Assembly: GCA_033182465.1 (NCBI GenBank)
Contig: CP137329.1
Coordinates: 1,587,261 to 1,651,260 of the forward strand
DNA length: 64,000 nucleotides
Origin: Sanghuangporus weigelae
Taxonomy: Eukaryota; Basidiomycota; Agaricomycetes; Hymenochaetales; Hymenochaetaceae
Reading direction: 5' to 3'
The position numbers and the translations under genes are program-made. Position 1 is the stretch's first letter. Every line of letters begins with the position of its first letter. Under the pieces are notes generated by a model, which saw only the letters and a program-made list of their open reading frames with translations, made no database searches and had not been told where the DNA came from. Of this stretch, positions 42,234-52,399 are shown piece after piece.

Positions 42234-45004
42234 TGTATGATCGATAGGGTGGGTGGATGATCGGACTAGGTCTGTAGGTGCGATCCTAGCAGGCTAGGGC
42301 GTTCGATCCTATAGGGACCAAGCAAGAACGAATCGGGAAAACCGAACAAAGAAGGGTGATCCGGAAGACTCCCTTGAGACTGACCGAGACTCCGGCCTAC
42401 TCTGTGGGAACCGTGGATAGACGGAATACCTCCGGCCGGACGGCCGGTGTAAGAAGCAACGACGCGCTAGGTCTGAAATCACGCACGTGACACACATTCT
42501 GCCATGTTCCGCGTCGTAACAGTTTAATCCGGCGCGGATCGACATGATTCAAAGCGGAGCAATCTATTACAGCCTCACGCATTGGACTGCCGCCGGGGAA
42601 AAACTTACGACATTGGAAATTGCTCAAGGATAGCAGATCAGACACCTGAGCCACCCAGTCGACTCCACAAAGGAAGGCTCAGCCAACTCATCTTATCAGT
42701 CCCAAGCCCAAGATTTGAATTGTGAGACTCGGGACCGACGCCCGACGCCTCCCAAGCTTTGATCCGATGCAATGCGCTCTGACTTCTCCCCTCTATGTTC
42801 TATATGCGCTCATATTTTGTTTTATGCCCTATGATCTATGTGCTTGCCACTTTCCAGATATGTTCACCTCGTCTTTTGTTCTCCATGCTCCCCTTTGAGA
42901 TATGCCTTCCGACTTCTCTTTGTTTATGGTCCCTGATGCTTTGAAGGCTCAGGATGGACAATGTTATAAATAGACGATCTATTTGTGTAGGGGAGTTCAG
43001 TTCAGTCCGGCCCACAGATCAGTACAGGAGTCAAGTCTGGACCGGAAAGCCCAGTTCTAGTCCTACTCGTCTTCTCTCCTTGCTACAGTCGAAACACCTT
43101 GACTCTCACTGTACTCACTTCGACTCTCTTGCCTCTATCAAATATACGATAGTTCTGTTTCATTCGTCCCGAGACCCCTGCCTAGCAGTCGTGTTCCGAG
43201 ATCAGTGTGCTCAGTTCGACTCGCATTGCTGTTAGAGTCTCTACTCGCAACTTACTGGTCCCTTTGTTCAACTCTCATCCCCCCCCGCTCTGTTCCGTGT
43301 CGTATCACATTGTTACGCTGCGCAACACCTCGCGTTTCATCGCATCCCGTCGCATCGTATCGGATCCTCATAGGATCACTCTAGCTTCGTTCTAAGCTTC
43401 GGAAATATCGTCCCAAGCTTCGTCTCATCGTTACTACTCCCCAGGGTTCGAATCCATTGAAGGGTTACCTGTGAGGACATCGTTCGTACCATCGTATCGC
43501 CACCGCCAATCCCCCTCGCCTCGACTTCTCCCGCTTGCTTCTCGGCTTCTTTTCTCCACTCAAATCCCCACCCTCGCATACTTTCAGCAGCCTTTAATCT
43601 CAACTCACTCATCCCCTCTGAAACCGCTTCGGAACCTAGCTCAACCCTTCGGAATCACCCCAGCTTTGGCCTATAGTCACCCTTCTGCTATTCCATTCGT
43701 CTCAATCTTACAGAACAGCCCCCAACAGAACTGCAACACTCCTCTGCTAACAGACAGTTCAAAGGAGTTTCACCGGTGTGGACTATCTAAAAAGGGGGAA
43801 AAGGGGGAGTGAATACACGTAGGCAAGATGTGATACTCAATGGTCGTCTAAGGGGGACCAATCCGGCCGTGCTGCGGTGAACTGAGTGAATACTTCGGCG
43901 ACTTGATCACCTCGGAGATGAGTCGACGAAGAAAGAAGACAAGCTGAGAGTATCCGAGTCACCCCGGGGACATCCGGACTAGTCTAGGCAAGGAAGACAA
44001 GACACCCAAGGGGGGTACTACGGCTTTCTATGACTGACAGAGTCGGTCGGGACAGTCTGAGAGGCTTCGGAACAGAGGACGTGTGTGCTGAACAGATCTC
44101 TGGTATTCGCTATCTGAAAACTACAACATCTGGGCAGGTTTTATAGACTATGGGCGTCCAAAACATGTACAAAATGACTGATCTGGGACTGGGGGAGGAT
44201 CGTGACAAGATGTGAGGTGAAACATAATAAAACCACAACAAGGAGTGTGAAACCGACAAGACAGAAGTCTAGTGGATTATAGGAAACTGTGAAACGGGAT
44301 GAAATCATAGCAAGGAGAGTGAAACTGACATGATAAGGGTCAGACGGACTGCAAGGTAATGTGAAACAACATAAAAACTGTCCAGGAAGGGTCCTCCAAA
44401 CCGCACAACCAAGTCGGTGAGCAAACCGGACGGAGAGATCAAACGGATGTACCAGTCGGCGAACTCCGATCGGAAGTCCGAACCTCGGAGACCACTTCGG
44501 CAAAGTCCGAACAATGGAGCGCACCTCGTGGAACGTCTGGGATGAAGGTACGCGATCGTTGGGTACCTCGAAACAGGTTGGAATGATCCCTGGCGGTGTG
44601 AAACGCTGATGAAAAGGCCTAGGGTCCCTTCAGGAGTCTGGGTCCAGGCTTCGGAGTGCCGATATCCGCTCGGGTGACTGAGGCGGAGGTCAGTGAGTGG
44701 TAGTGTGACAAAGTATGGACAACGAAATATGGCGTGGCACCTATCGCGCAGTATTAACGGGTCTTTGGAGTCTTGGAATGTGACATATGTGCAATGGAAA
44801 GTGAAATGGGGTGAGCCAAGATATGTACGAAGTCTCGGGCACGTCCTAAGGTATGGTGGACCGCTCGGAAGGATCGAATTGAGTTGTATACACCCTTTGT
44901 GACTGTTGGAGTCACTCGGGCAGGTGATACACCGGTGTGTTGGACACTGGTGAAGTATGTACAATACTCGACCGCTGACGCCCAGAATAGCGGTGTGCGC
45001 TACA
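42234..45004. mobile_element. Insertion of 2,771 bp, LTR-like ends, no coding capacity
   Basis: Bounded by the 4-bp duplication GCGC (42,230-42,233 and 45,005-45,008); the empty site is preserved in the opposite arm. The ends are TGTATGA...GCTACA. A TTATAAATA box at about 42,964 is followed by pyrimidine-rich sequence, as in an LTR promoter and leader. No direct terminal repeats or long frames are visible, so it may be a very long solo LTR or a large non-autonomous LTR derivative. A polypurine-like run (AAAAAGGGGGAAAAGGGGG) lies near 43,793. Confidence 0.65.
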
Positions 45005-45100
45005 GCGCGATCGGAGCGCGATCGACGCGCGATCAGAGCGCAACCGTTGCGCGACCACTGCGCGACCAGCGCGCGATGAGTGGAGTCAGAGATGAGTGAT
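45005..45100 (+). repeat. Left inverted arm, inner part (GCGATC-rich)
   Basis: A GC-rich stretch with repeated GCGCGATC units matches 46,428-46,500 in reverse complement. It resumes the left arm after the inserted element, starting with the duplicated GCGC. Confidence 0.8.
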
Positions 45101-45229
45101 TATACTTTTTGTCACTAATCTTTGGTCCCCACGAACCGAGAGACAAATGCTAACATTGAAACTAGATTATGTTGTATCGATCCGTCATGATATTTCACTC
45201 GTACTACATTGTCTCTTCAACTATCAGTC

Positions 45230-46340
45230 AGACCCAGCTTTCGCAGATAGAATTCGATTGGCTCGCGATGCGAAGCGTCGTATGGCGGCGGTGTGGTCCT
45301 ATTGCAAAGGGAAAATGGTGTGCGAAGCTGATGCTGAACCCGATGAAGCCGATAGTTCAGAGCAACCCGAGATCCCAAAACGGGGCCATGGCGGTCGCGG
45401 GCATGTTCAACCGCAGATTCGAAAGGAGAATCTAAAGTTATTCCTGCAATATAGGAGGTCGAAGAATGACGAGGATGAGGAGTTCAAGGCAGCGCAACCA
45501 GATAAACGTCCCTTCACGCCCGCCAAAGTTTTTAACATTTTGAGAAAAATATCCGACGATGAGCTTGCTTTACTCGGGCTATCAGAAGAATACGCGCGTC
45601 CAGTGGCAGACTGGATGATTCTTACGGTTCTGCCTGTTCCACCTCCTCCAGTGCGTCCAAGCACTTCCACTGATGGTGGGGCCTGCGCAGTCAGGACGAT
45701 TTGACGTACAAATTGGGCGACACCATAAAAGCGTCCGTGAATGTATTGGATGTGAAGAGGAAGGCGCTCGGGCCCATGTTATATCTGAGTTTGAGCAGTT
45801 GCTCCAAGGTAAGCAATCAGATATGTGGTAAGAGACCGCTTACCATGTTATGTCCAGTTCCATGTCTCCGCGTACGTGAACAACGACATTGTTGGGATAC
45901 CTCAAGCTCAACAAAAGTCTGGTCGATCCGTCAAAGCTATTCGCGCTCGTTTACAAAAAAGGGCAAGGAGGGTCGTCTACGTGGTAACTTGATAGGACAA
46001 CTGAATGCGTCGATTTTTTGGCACGTATTGTCGTCACCGGAAACTTAAACCTGGAACTTGACGAAGTTGGCGTGCCGAAGAGCATCCCCATGACTCTTGC
46101 GTACCAAGAAAGAGGATAGTAGGAAGAGCGTCCTGATTGACATGCTATTTAATACTGATTTACAGTGACTCCGTACAATATCGCGTTCTTACAAGAGCTT
46201 GTTCGGAATGGACCGAGAGAATACCCTGGAGCACGATATGTGATTCAAGATACCGGGGAGCGTATAGATCTTCGGTACAATAAGCGTGCGGATGCATTCA
46301 GTATGGATGGATCGTTGAAAGGCACATGGAGAACGGAGAA
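45230..46340 (+). pseudogene. RPB1: Fragment of RNA polymerase II largest subunit gene (RPB1), broken
   Basis: Translated pieces match the N-terminal clamp region of Rpb1 in order: [142 protein letters not shown] and LQELVRNGP then [15 protein letters not shown]. The reading frame jumps at about 45,690-45,760, several places between 45,950 and 46,020, and 46,290. Two introns (about 45,809-45,855 and 46,118-46,166) and a terminal GTAAGT donor at about 46,340 are kept, so it was copied from DNA. It covers roughly residues 140-440 of a 1,750-residue protein, lacks the active centre and CTD, and cannot function. It is enclosed by the inverted arms of a transposable element. Confidence 0.9.
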
Positions 46341-46427
46341 GTAAGTCAATCACAGACTGTAAATCACATACAAGTAAGGAGATCAACGTTAAAAGTAAAA
46401 CTGAGGATGAGAGAAGTAACAAAGAAA

Positions 46428-46689
46428 ATCACTCATCGCGCAACCAGCGCGCAACGGTCGCGCTCTGATCGCGCGTCGATCGCGCTCCGATCGCGCATTG
46501 ATCGCGCGATGAGTGTGTCAAAATCTCGGTGTTTACGAGATGCATCAATTAAATTTTACATCTCGTATCCAACGAGATTTAGTGTCTCGCAGAAGATTTC
46601 GGACACATTGAGATCCTAACAAAGAGATTTTAAATTTCATCCCTGACGAGATGCTTAGCTAAACTTTAAGTCCCCACGAGGCCGAGATT
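46428..46689 (-). repeat. Right inverted arm
   Basis: Uninterrupted arm that pairs with 42,037-42,233 plus 45,009-45,100. Its junction ATCAATGCGCGATCGG (read on the minus strand) shows the sequence of the left arm before insertion. Confidence 0.85.
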
Positions 46690-46691
46690 TA

Positions 46692-47184
46692 ATATCTTAG
46701 AAAGGATCTCGTGGCCAGGGAGATTCTAGAATCTCTCGGGCATGGAAATTTAAAATCTCTCACGCGGTGAGACACATCACGAAATTTTAAATTTCCACAT
46801 ACATCTCGGGAGTTATCTCGATTGCCCGCTGTGAACGGCTGTAATTTCGTGACATTTACCCTACTTTTTTCACACGCACAATTTGATTTTTCCTGCACAT
46901 TTTACAGCTCAAAAAAATTTCAGCATATAGCCTCCATAGCAGACTACTCAGATATGTAATTAGATTTTTTTTAAATGTTTGTGGTGTTGTGTACGAGTGG
47001 ATCTGTATTGGGTGTTCAAAGGACCGGTAAATGCCTGTATGCAATTTATTGTCTCAACAAAGCCGACAGGTACGTTGCTATAATAAGTCACAACCCTGCT
47101 GCAATCATTGACGCAATTATTAATTTCATTTCCACTTTCGACCGTTATCGCAGCACTGCCGAAACCGGTATTTGCCCGCTGTGA
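46692..47184. other. Palindrome-rich, transposon-derived spacer
   Basis: Contains clustered short palindromes (GAGATTCTAGAATCTC, GAAATTTTAAATTTC) and ATCTCG motifs like those of the adjacent inverted arms. The stretch TTCAAAGGACCGGTAAATG at about 47,018-47,036 matches the end of the TA-flanked element at 48,963-49,628. TTGCCCGCTGTGAA occurs at about 46,822 and 47,172 and equals the end of the foldback at 48,561-49,670. Probably eroded copies of these elements. No gene. Confidence 0.55.
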
Positions 47185-48211
47185 ATGTCGTCACGTACTT
47201 ATGCCACACCTTCTTTTGCGACTATCATGTCGGATTTGCCAACATTTCAACTTCCTCTTCGTCCAGATGGGCCACCAACCGACTTCGGCTGGGAGGAACG
47301 CGAGTTTTCGGCCTTGTCATCAACCGCGGCTTTCAGCACTGGAATTAATGACCGGGATGTCTTCCTTGGTATACCTCGTTGCATCATCTGTGGGGTGCGA
47401 CAGCCTGCAGCTTTGGAACACTGCCACATAATTCCAAGGGTAGAAGGTCTCTTGGTAAGTCGAAGGCATCCAACTTTCTCATGAGACTCATGTAAGACAC
47501 AGTGGTCTGAACTCAAGGAGCGCCACTGGCTCCCTCGACAAGCAAAAGGCCATCCAGAGCATGAGCCTCGAGACGGGCTGCTTATGTGTGCCAACCATCA
47601 CAGGGATTTTGACAGATACAACTTCTTCATACGTTTTTTACCTTCCGTGGGTTTCTCCCTTTTCTCCTAGTTTTGGTGCAACTACTCATGACAAACAGAA
47701 GCGCAAATTCATATTCGTCAACTATTCCAATTCCTCCGATTTTCAGCAGTTCCACGGCAAAGCAGTTGGGCTCAACATTTTAGATCGCCATGCACCCTTT
47801 CCTTCGCTGTTCATAATCCATGAAATGCGTGTTCGTGGATTCCATCCATTTCAAGATCCTAATGTGGTATTGCCCAATGATGACCCCGCTTGGCAGGATT
47901 GGATACGTTCTGACGGAGTACTCAATGCTTCAACCGATTTTCTCAATCGTGCTACTCCTATAACCTCTAGTGGTAGCGCTGTCTATCTTGGACCACAACA
48001 GACTCAACATAGTACGAATAATCCAGGTGACCCATCATCTGGCGGACACGTGCTCACACTGAACGCAGACGACATCAATGAGATACTCCAGGCAACATGG
48101 AAATCAGAGTCCTGGAGAGCCTGTCAGATGGAAGGTACAAGTTGGAATGGTACGGCAGCGGAAAACATCCACAAGTATATATCCACGATTGGAACAGAGC
48201 AACCTCTATAA
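47185..48211 (+). CDS. HNH nuclease domain protein
   Basis: Three exons (47185-47454, 47503-47646, 47699-48211) joined in phase 0 give about 308 residues. The core is RCIICG, then LEHCHIIP (the conserved H of the HNH motif), WSELKERHWLP, and DGLLMCANHHRDFD, which supplies the final Asn/His residues. It continues RKFIFVNYSNS, FHGKAVGL and PFPSLFIIHEMRVRGFHPF, a block typical of a protein family abundant in Agaricomycetes. The Cys and His residues suggest a zinc-stabilised fold. Introns are 48 and 52 nt. The start may be the ATG at 47,227 (MSDLPTFQLP). The gene starts right after a transposon-end remnant and is followed by another element, so it is an island in repeats. Cellular role unknown. 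All key residues appear present. Confidence 0.85.
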
Positions 48212-48560
48212 ATTTATTGTTCGTATACGCAATCGAATTCAGATTCAATAGTACGTCGGATATCAAAACGACTGACTGTTAGTACGCGAATCCGGATCGT
48301 CATTGCTACAATGTCTACTTTCCATCTGGTTTTGAGTGACACGTCGCTTAGGGTCAGGCAGCTGGTACAGGCGATTCGAGACGACTCGGAGTTCCGAATT
48401 TTTCTGCAGAACATACCAGTTACTTTCTACAAGATCTCTACAAGATTAGAGGAAGACATTGTGTCTCACTAGTCAGAGGAAGGTAAAGCTGAAGTTGCGT
48501 CCCATTTGATTGACGGATGCGCTCTAATTTTCACGTGATGAGTTTCTCCTGTCCGTGTCA
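48212..48560. other. 3' flank of the HNH gene
   Basis: No second gene is visible. The sequence leads into the foldback element whose terminal CAGCGGGCAAG begins at 48,561. Confidence 0.4.
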
Positions 48561-49670
48561 CAGCGGGCAAGTAAGGCTGGGCACGGGTGAGAAATAACAA
48601 TAGATATTAATAAAGATATGCAAAAGGATATTCGAAATGTCCAAAAGAGTATCCGAGGCTCAGAAATTTAGTGCAGATATGAATATAGATATTTGGAATA
48701 TCCAAAAAGGTATCAGAGGCTCAGATATCAGTTAGAGAAATGCTTATAGAAATTTGAAATATCTGAAAAAGATATCAAGCTCAGATACTCTAATATTAGC
48801 CAATGAGATTCTTTATAAAAGAGTATCTGAGCCTTAGATACTTTTTTGGATATTTACAATTTCCATAAGCATTTCTCTAACTGATATCTGAGCCCCTGAT
48901 ACCTTTTTGGATATTCTAAATATCTATATTCATATCTGCACTAAATTTCTGAGCCTCGGATACAGTCATTTACCGGTCCTTTGAACACCCAATACAGATG
49001 CACTCGCCCAGCTCACCACACAGCCGATTTATAAATTTCAAGTACATATTCTGATAGCCCTTGATGAGGGCAACATTTGACATTTTTTTCAAGCTGTAAA
49101 TTGTACAGGAAAAATAATTATCGGTGAAAGAAAAAAGATGCAAGAATGTCACAAAAACCACTCCTTTGAACACCATATGACATTAGAGTTTGCCGTCACG
49201 GCGCTAGTTCTCGGGTACGGCGAGTACGGCAATACAACCGCCGATCTTAGCATGTAAAAATCCCTCCTCCCATCTGTCACACTTTCTGTTTGTTTCCCCT
49301 GCATTAATTCGTAGAGTAACTTTTTTCTCTTCAAACTTTGCACAGATGCACCCATGACAATACTTTAGTGATATGTACAACTGTCTTCTATGTAAATTGG
49401 CCAGAACAAGCTCAAGAGCAATTGTTGCAAATTAAACTCAACCAAATACAACCAAATTAGCCAGTGCACAATTTCTCTACACTGAACGCCTCACTCAAAT
49501 TTTCTGAAATTTGGTATTATCATTGGTACATATTCTCTGCATCTGTGTGATTTTTTTCGTGACAAGGGAAGAAGAGTTGAGGGAGTGTTCAAAGGAATGG
49601 TACTGTTTAAAGGACCGGTAAATGACTGTATTGTTATTTCTCACCCGTGCCCAGCCTTACTTGCCCGCTG
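48561..49670. mobile_element. Foldback element with hAT-like ends
   Basis: The end CAGCGGGCAAGTAAGGCTGG and the following CACGGGTGAGAAATAACAA are repeated in inverse orientation ending at 49,670. The interior forms a near-perfect palindrome of about 320 bp (48,639-48,962) centred near 48,800. The right arm is interrupted by a 666-bp TA-flanked element. CAG termini followed by GGGCACGGGT resemble hAT ends. I find no clean 8-bp target duplication, only TGTCCG near both ends, so the assignment is tentative. No coding capacity. Confidence 0.7.
48963..49628. mobile_element. TA-flanked MITE nested in the foldback
   Basis: Ends CAGTCATTTACCGGTCCTTT...AAAGGACCGGTAAATGACTG, perfect over 20 bp, with TA at 48,961-48,962 and 49,629-49,630. 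It is 666 bp long and AT-rich, with no coding frame. Typical of a non-autonomous Tc1/mariner-type element. A related single end sits at about 47,018-47,038. Confidence 0.85.
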
Positions 49671-49893
49671 TGTGTCCGATGTCGCCTCCCCAAGTCAGTC
49701 AGTCCTCAGCATTTGCTATTTTCCCGTACTCAGCTAGCTGCTATCTCATACTCCTCGTACTCACCTTTTTCATTTTTGCTCTTTCATTCCAGTGACTTGC
49801 AAAGACGAACAGGAAGTTCTTTAACGATTGCAAGGCCATCGCTGAGCGAAACGGCGCCAGATCTACTGTACTCTCTCTTCCACCACCACCACA

Positions 49894-51591
49894 GCTGCCA
49901 AGCTCGATATCGGGAACAAACTCGTAGCCATTCACTCTCATACGCCCTTGGACGAGGCCCACAACGACTTCTGGGGCCTCCCCTCCAACCCCCTCTCCAT
50001 CTACCACACGGGGCCCGCCTGGCCGCTGCCTACTGGCCCCCAGGCTCAGCGCGTCCCCAAGGAGGCTAGACCTATCTGCACCCATGCTATCGTATCTGCA
50101 CCCATGCTATCGTATCTGTATGGCACCAACTAGGTGAACAGATCTACAAGTACTTTGATTCCCGTGAGCTCAAGTGGACGAGCATTGACCCCGTCCGCTT
50201 TGCCGAAGTCGAAAAGGAGCCCGGTCCGCTTTTCCTCTGGGTGGGCGTCATGCCTGGGACTCTGTCCCACAACGACGCCGAGGATGCAGCAGTGCGCTGC
50301 AAGGAGATTCTCTTGGAGTATAAGATCGTCGACATCGAAATCGCATTCCGCGAGTCCATCTTCACCCGATTCTCCGGACCACAGCTCCTCGACCATGTCT
50401 CCTCCGTTGACCCAACAGCCGACGTACGCGGCCCATTCACTCCGGCACTCGGTCTCCAGATTGCTCCCAAGGCCTTCCCTTACTTCGGAGGGACTGGCTG
50501 TCTATATCTCTGCGAAGGCGGCAGGAGCAATCGGGTCTTCCTCCTTGCTGCCCGCCATGTTGTTCTCCCGCCCGGCGAATATCCTAACGAGCTCTACGAC
50601 CGCAAGAACAACAGCATGCCTCGTCGCGAGATCATCCACCTCGGCAGCAGAGCCTTCCAGAACTCTCTCGAGGCCATCATGGACAAGATTGGCCACGAGG
50701 ATCTCATGATCGACAGCTACAAGGACGAGCTTGAGGCTCTAGGGGAGGCTAGCGAGGGCGAGGACACCAAGACAACTACCAACCGGAAGGAGTTTGAGGA
50801 CAGGTTGGCGAATGCAGAGGCATCGAAGGCGAGCGTGTACGAGTTTTACGATAACGTCACTAGATTCTGGAGCGCAGAGAGCCAGCGCATCCTGGGACAT
50901 GTCCTCTACGCCCCTCCGATTTCTGTCAGTGCCGGTGACAAACGATTTACAGAAGACTGGGCTCTTGTTGAGCTCAATCACGGGAAGTTCGACTGTAACG
51001 TTTTCCGGGGCAACGTTATTCATCTCGGTACATTTCGATCTATCTCACTAAGGTTGTCTAGTCTAACTATTATATCCAGGAACCAAAGTTACGGCTGGCC
51101 AATTCATGAAGAAGATGTACCCTCAGACCGAGACCCGCGCCAACTTCATGTATCCGCGTGGCGGCCGAATGCAGCTTCGAGACTTCGTCAAGGATGGCGA
51201 GCTGCGCCGCCCGACCATGCTCGACGCAAATGGAGAACAGTGTCTTATCGTCGTCAAGAACGGTGCCACCACCGCTGTTACCCTTGGTCGCGCGACCGGC
51301 ATTGAGTCGTTTGTTCGTGAATACAAGGATAATACCATTCATTTGACGTCTATGGAGATTGCTGTCTACTCCTATAGTCACAAGGACGGCGCTTTCTCTG
51401 CCCCCGGGGACTCTGGGTCTGTCATCGGTGACGCTAACAGTTGCATCGTCGGCATGGTCATCGGAGGTGCCGGCCAGGCCGACTCTACTGACGTTACCTA
51501 TGTGTCACCATACTACTTCCTCGACGAGCGTATCAAGAAGGCCTTCCCCATCTCCTACCTCTACCCGATTCCCGACTCGACCCCGACCTAG
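49894..51591 (+). pseudogene. PA-clan (trypsin-like) peptidase family protein, frameshifted
   Basis: A protein family of Agaricomycetes with a trypsin-like C-terminal half. The catalytic His lies in LLAARHVVLPP, the Asp in EDWALVELNHG and the Ser in SAPGDSGSVIGD, so the triad is complete. Before it come TSIDPVRFAEVEKEPGPL, VAFRESIFTR-like EIAFRESIFTRFSGPQLLD and a coiled-coil insert. Exons run to 51,027 and from 51,080, with a 52-nt intron (GTACAT...CAG). At 50,074-50,113 the 20-bp unit ATCTGCACCCATGCTATCGT is tandemly duplicated. It shifts the frame; with a single copy THAIVSVWHQLGEQIYKYF would read through. The extreme N-terminus is not resolved. It is either a pseudogene, an allele with a fresh lesion, or an assembly artefact. 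Downstream of the duplication no other damage is seen. Confidence 0.8.
50074..50113 (+). repeat. 20-bp tandem duplication inside the peptidase gene
   Basis: Two perfect adjacent copies of ATCTGCACCCATGCTATCGT. Length 20 is not a multiple of three and breaks the reading frame. Confidence 0.9.
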
Positions 51592-51899
51592 GTCGCTACA
51601 CCGATACACGACGGCATCGGGAACGCTAGGCGAGGCGGTCTCGCCCCCTTTCTCCTTGCTTCTACCTATGCGACTTCTCCTTCCATCAGGCTCTTCTCTT
51701 TCTGTCCGTTGTCGGTGTCGACGGGTGCTTTGACCGGTGCACTGCTGTGTAGGCTCGTCTCTTTCTTTCCCACTTATTCCTTCGTATAACTGACGACCTT
51801 GATGTCTAGGCCCTGGCTCGTTGTGAAGACTCGTCTCGTTTCTTTCCTTCCTCCCTTCGTGCAAATGATGGCCTTGATGTCCAGGTTCGAGACGACTTG
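51592..51899. other. Spacer between peptidase and CSE1 fragment
   Basis: CT-rich sequence with two approximate repeats of a TCTCGTTTCTTTCCTTCC-like stretch around 51,750 and 51,835. No gene is recognised. Confidence 0.4.
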
Positions 51900-52156
51900 G
51901 TACGGATATGCGGCAGTTACGACAGAAATTGTTCTCAGATGGATCGGATTAGGTTCACAGGAGCACGCGTCCGATCCACGAGGTGAAGATAGTTGGAAGC
52001 GGAAAATCCAGAGTGTATATCTTCTCAATGCTGTCGCAACGCTCGGAACTATCGTCCAGGTAAAATGCCCTGTTCTATCGTTCTGCCTCCCCCAGTTTTA
52101 ATCATCTCGCAGCAAGGAGTGGTGATTACGAATGCTCTGGTTGACGTCGTAGACTG
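51900..52156 (+). pseudogene. CSE1 fragment A
   Basis: About 255 bp matching positions 23,485-23,745 of the intact CSE1 gene, including the end of exon 3, intron 3 with its CAG acceptor, and the start of exon 4. Recognisable peptide pieces are WIGLGSQEHASDPRGEDSWK and YLLNAVATLGT. Single-base differences are spread through it and the match ends abruptly at GTCGTAGACT. Retained intron means a DNA duplication. It cannot encode a protein by itself. Confidence 0.9.
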
Positions 52157-52399
52157 AGTTAGAATAGACCATCTGACGCGAATGGATGGCGACTCACTAC
52201 ATACGGGTTAAGGTCGTCCTCGATAATCCTATAGATTCGGAATTTGTTTTCTAGCCGGCTATAGACGCGATTTCGAATACTGTAGACGCGGGAGTCACGT
52301 TTGGCCACCACATCCGGAGTAGTGAATAGCGTAGTTGATGGTCCGGGTCAATTGTCGTGGCCAGTAGCAGAATGGAGTTCGTGGCGTCATTGTGGTGTG

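Larger units (their letters stand above)
42037..46689. mobile_element. TA-flanked inverted-repeat element carrying an RPB1 fragment
   Basis: The ends are AATCTCGGCCTC...GAGGCCGAGATT with TA on both sides (42,035-42,036 and 46,690-46,691). The right arm (46,428-46,689) matches the left arm in inverted orientation. The left arm is split into 42,037-42,233 and 45,009-45,100 by a 2,771-bp insertion. Between the arms lies about 1.3 kb, of which 45,230-46,340 is a piece of the RNA polymerase II largest-subunit gene. Without the insertion the element is about 1.88 kb. No transposase is encoded, so it is a gene-capturing non-autonomous element. It abuts the foldback element, sharing the TA at 42,035-42,036. 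Confidence 0.8.

Noticed and set aside
43436-43470. tRNA gene, because GGGTTCGAATCC resembles a B box
   Set aside because: The bases around it cannot form a T-arm and acceptor stem, and no A box or anticodon arm lies at the right distance upstream.
48553-49681. 8-bp target duplication TGTCCG.. for the hAT-like foldback
   Set aside because: Only six bases agree and they are not at the same distance from the two ends, so I do not claim a duplication.
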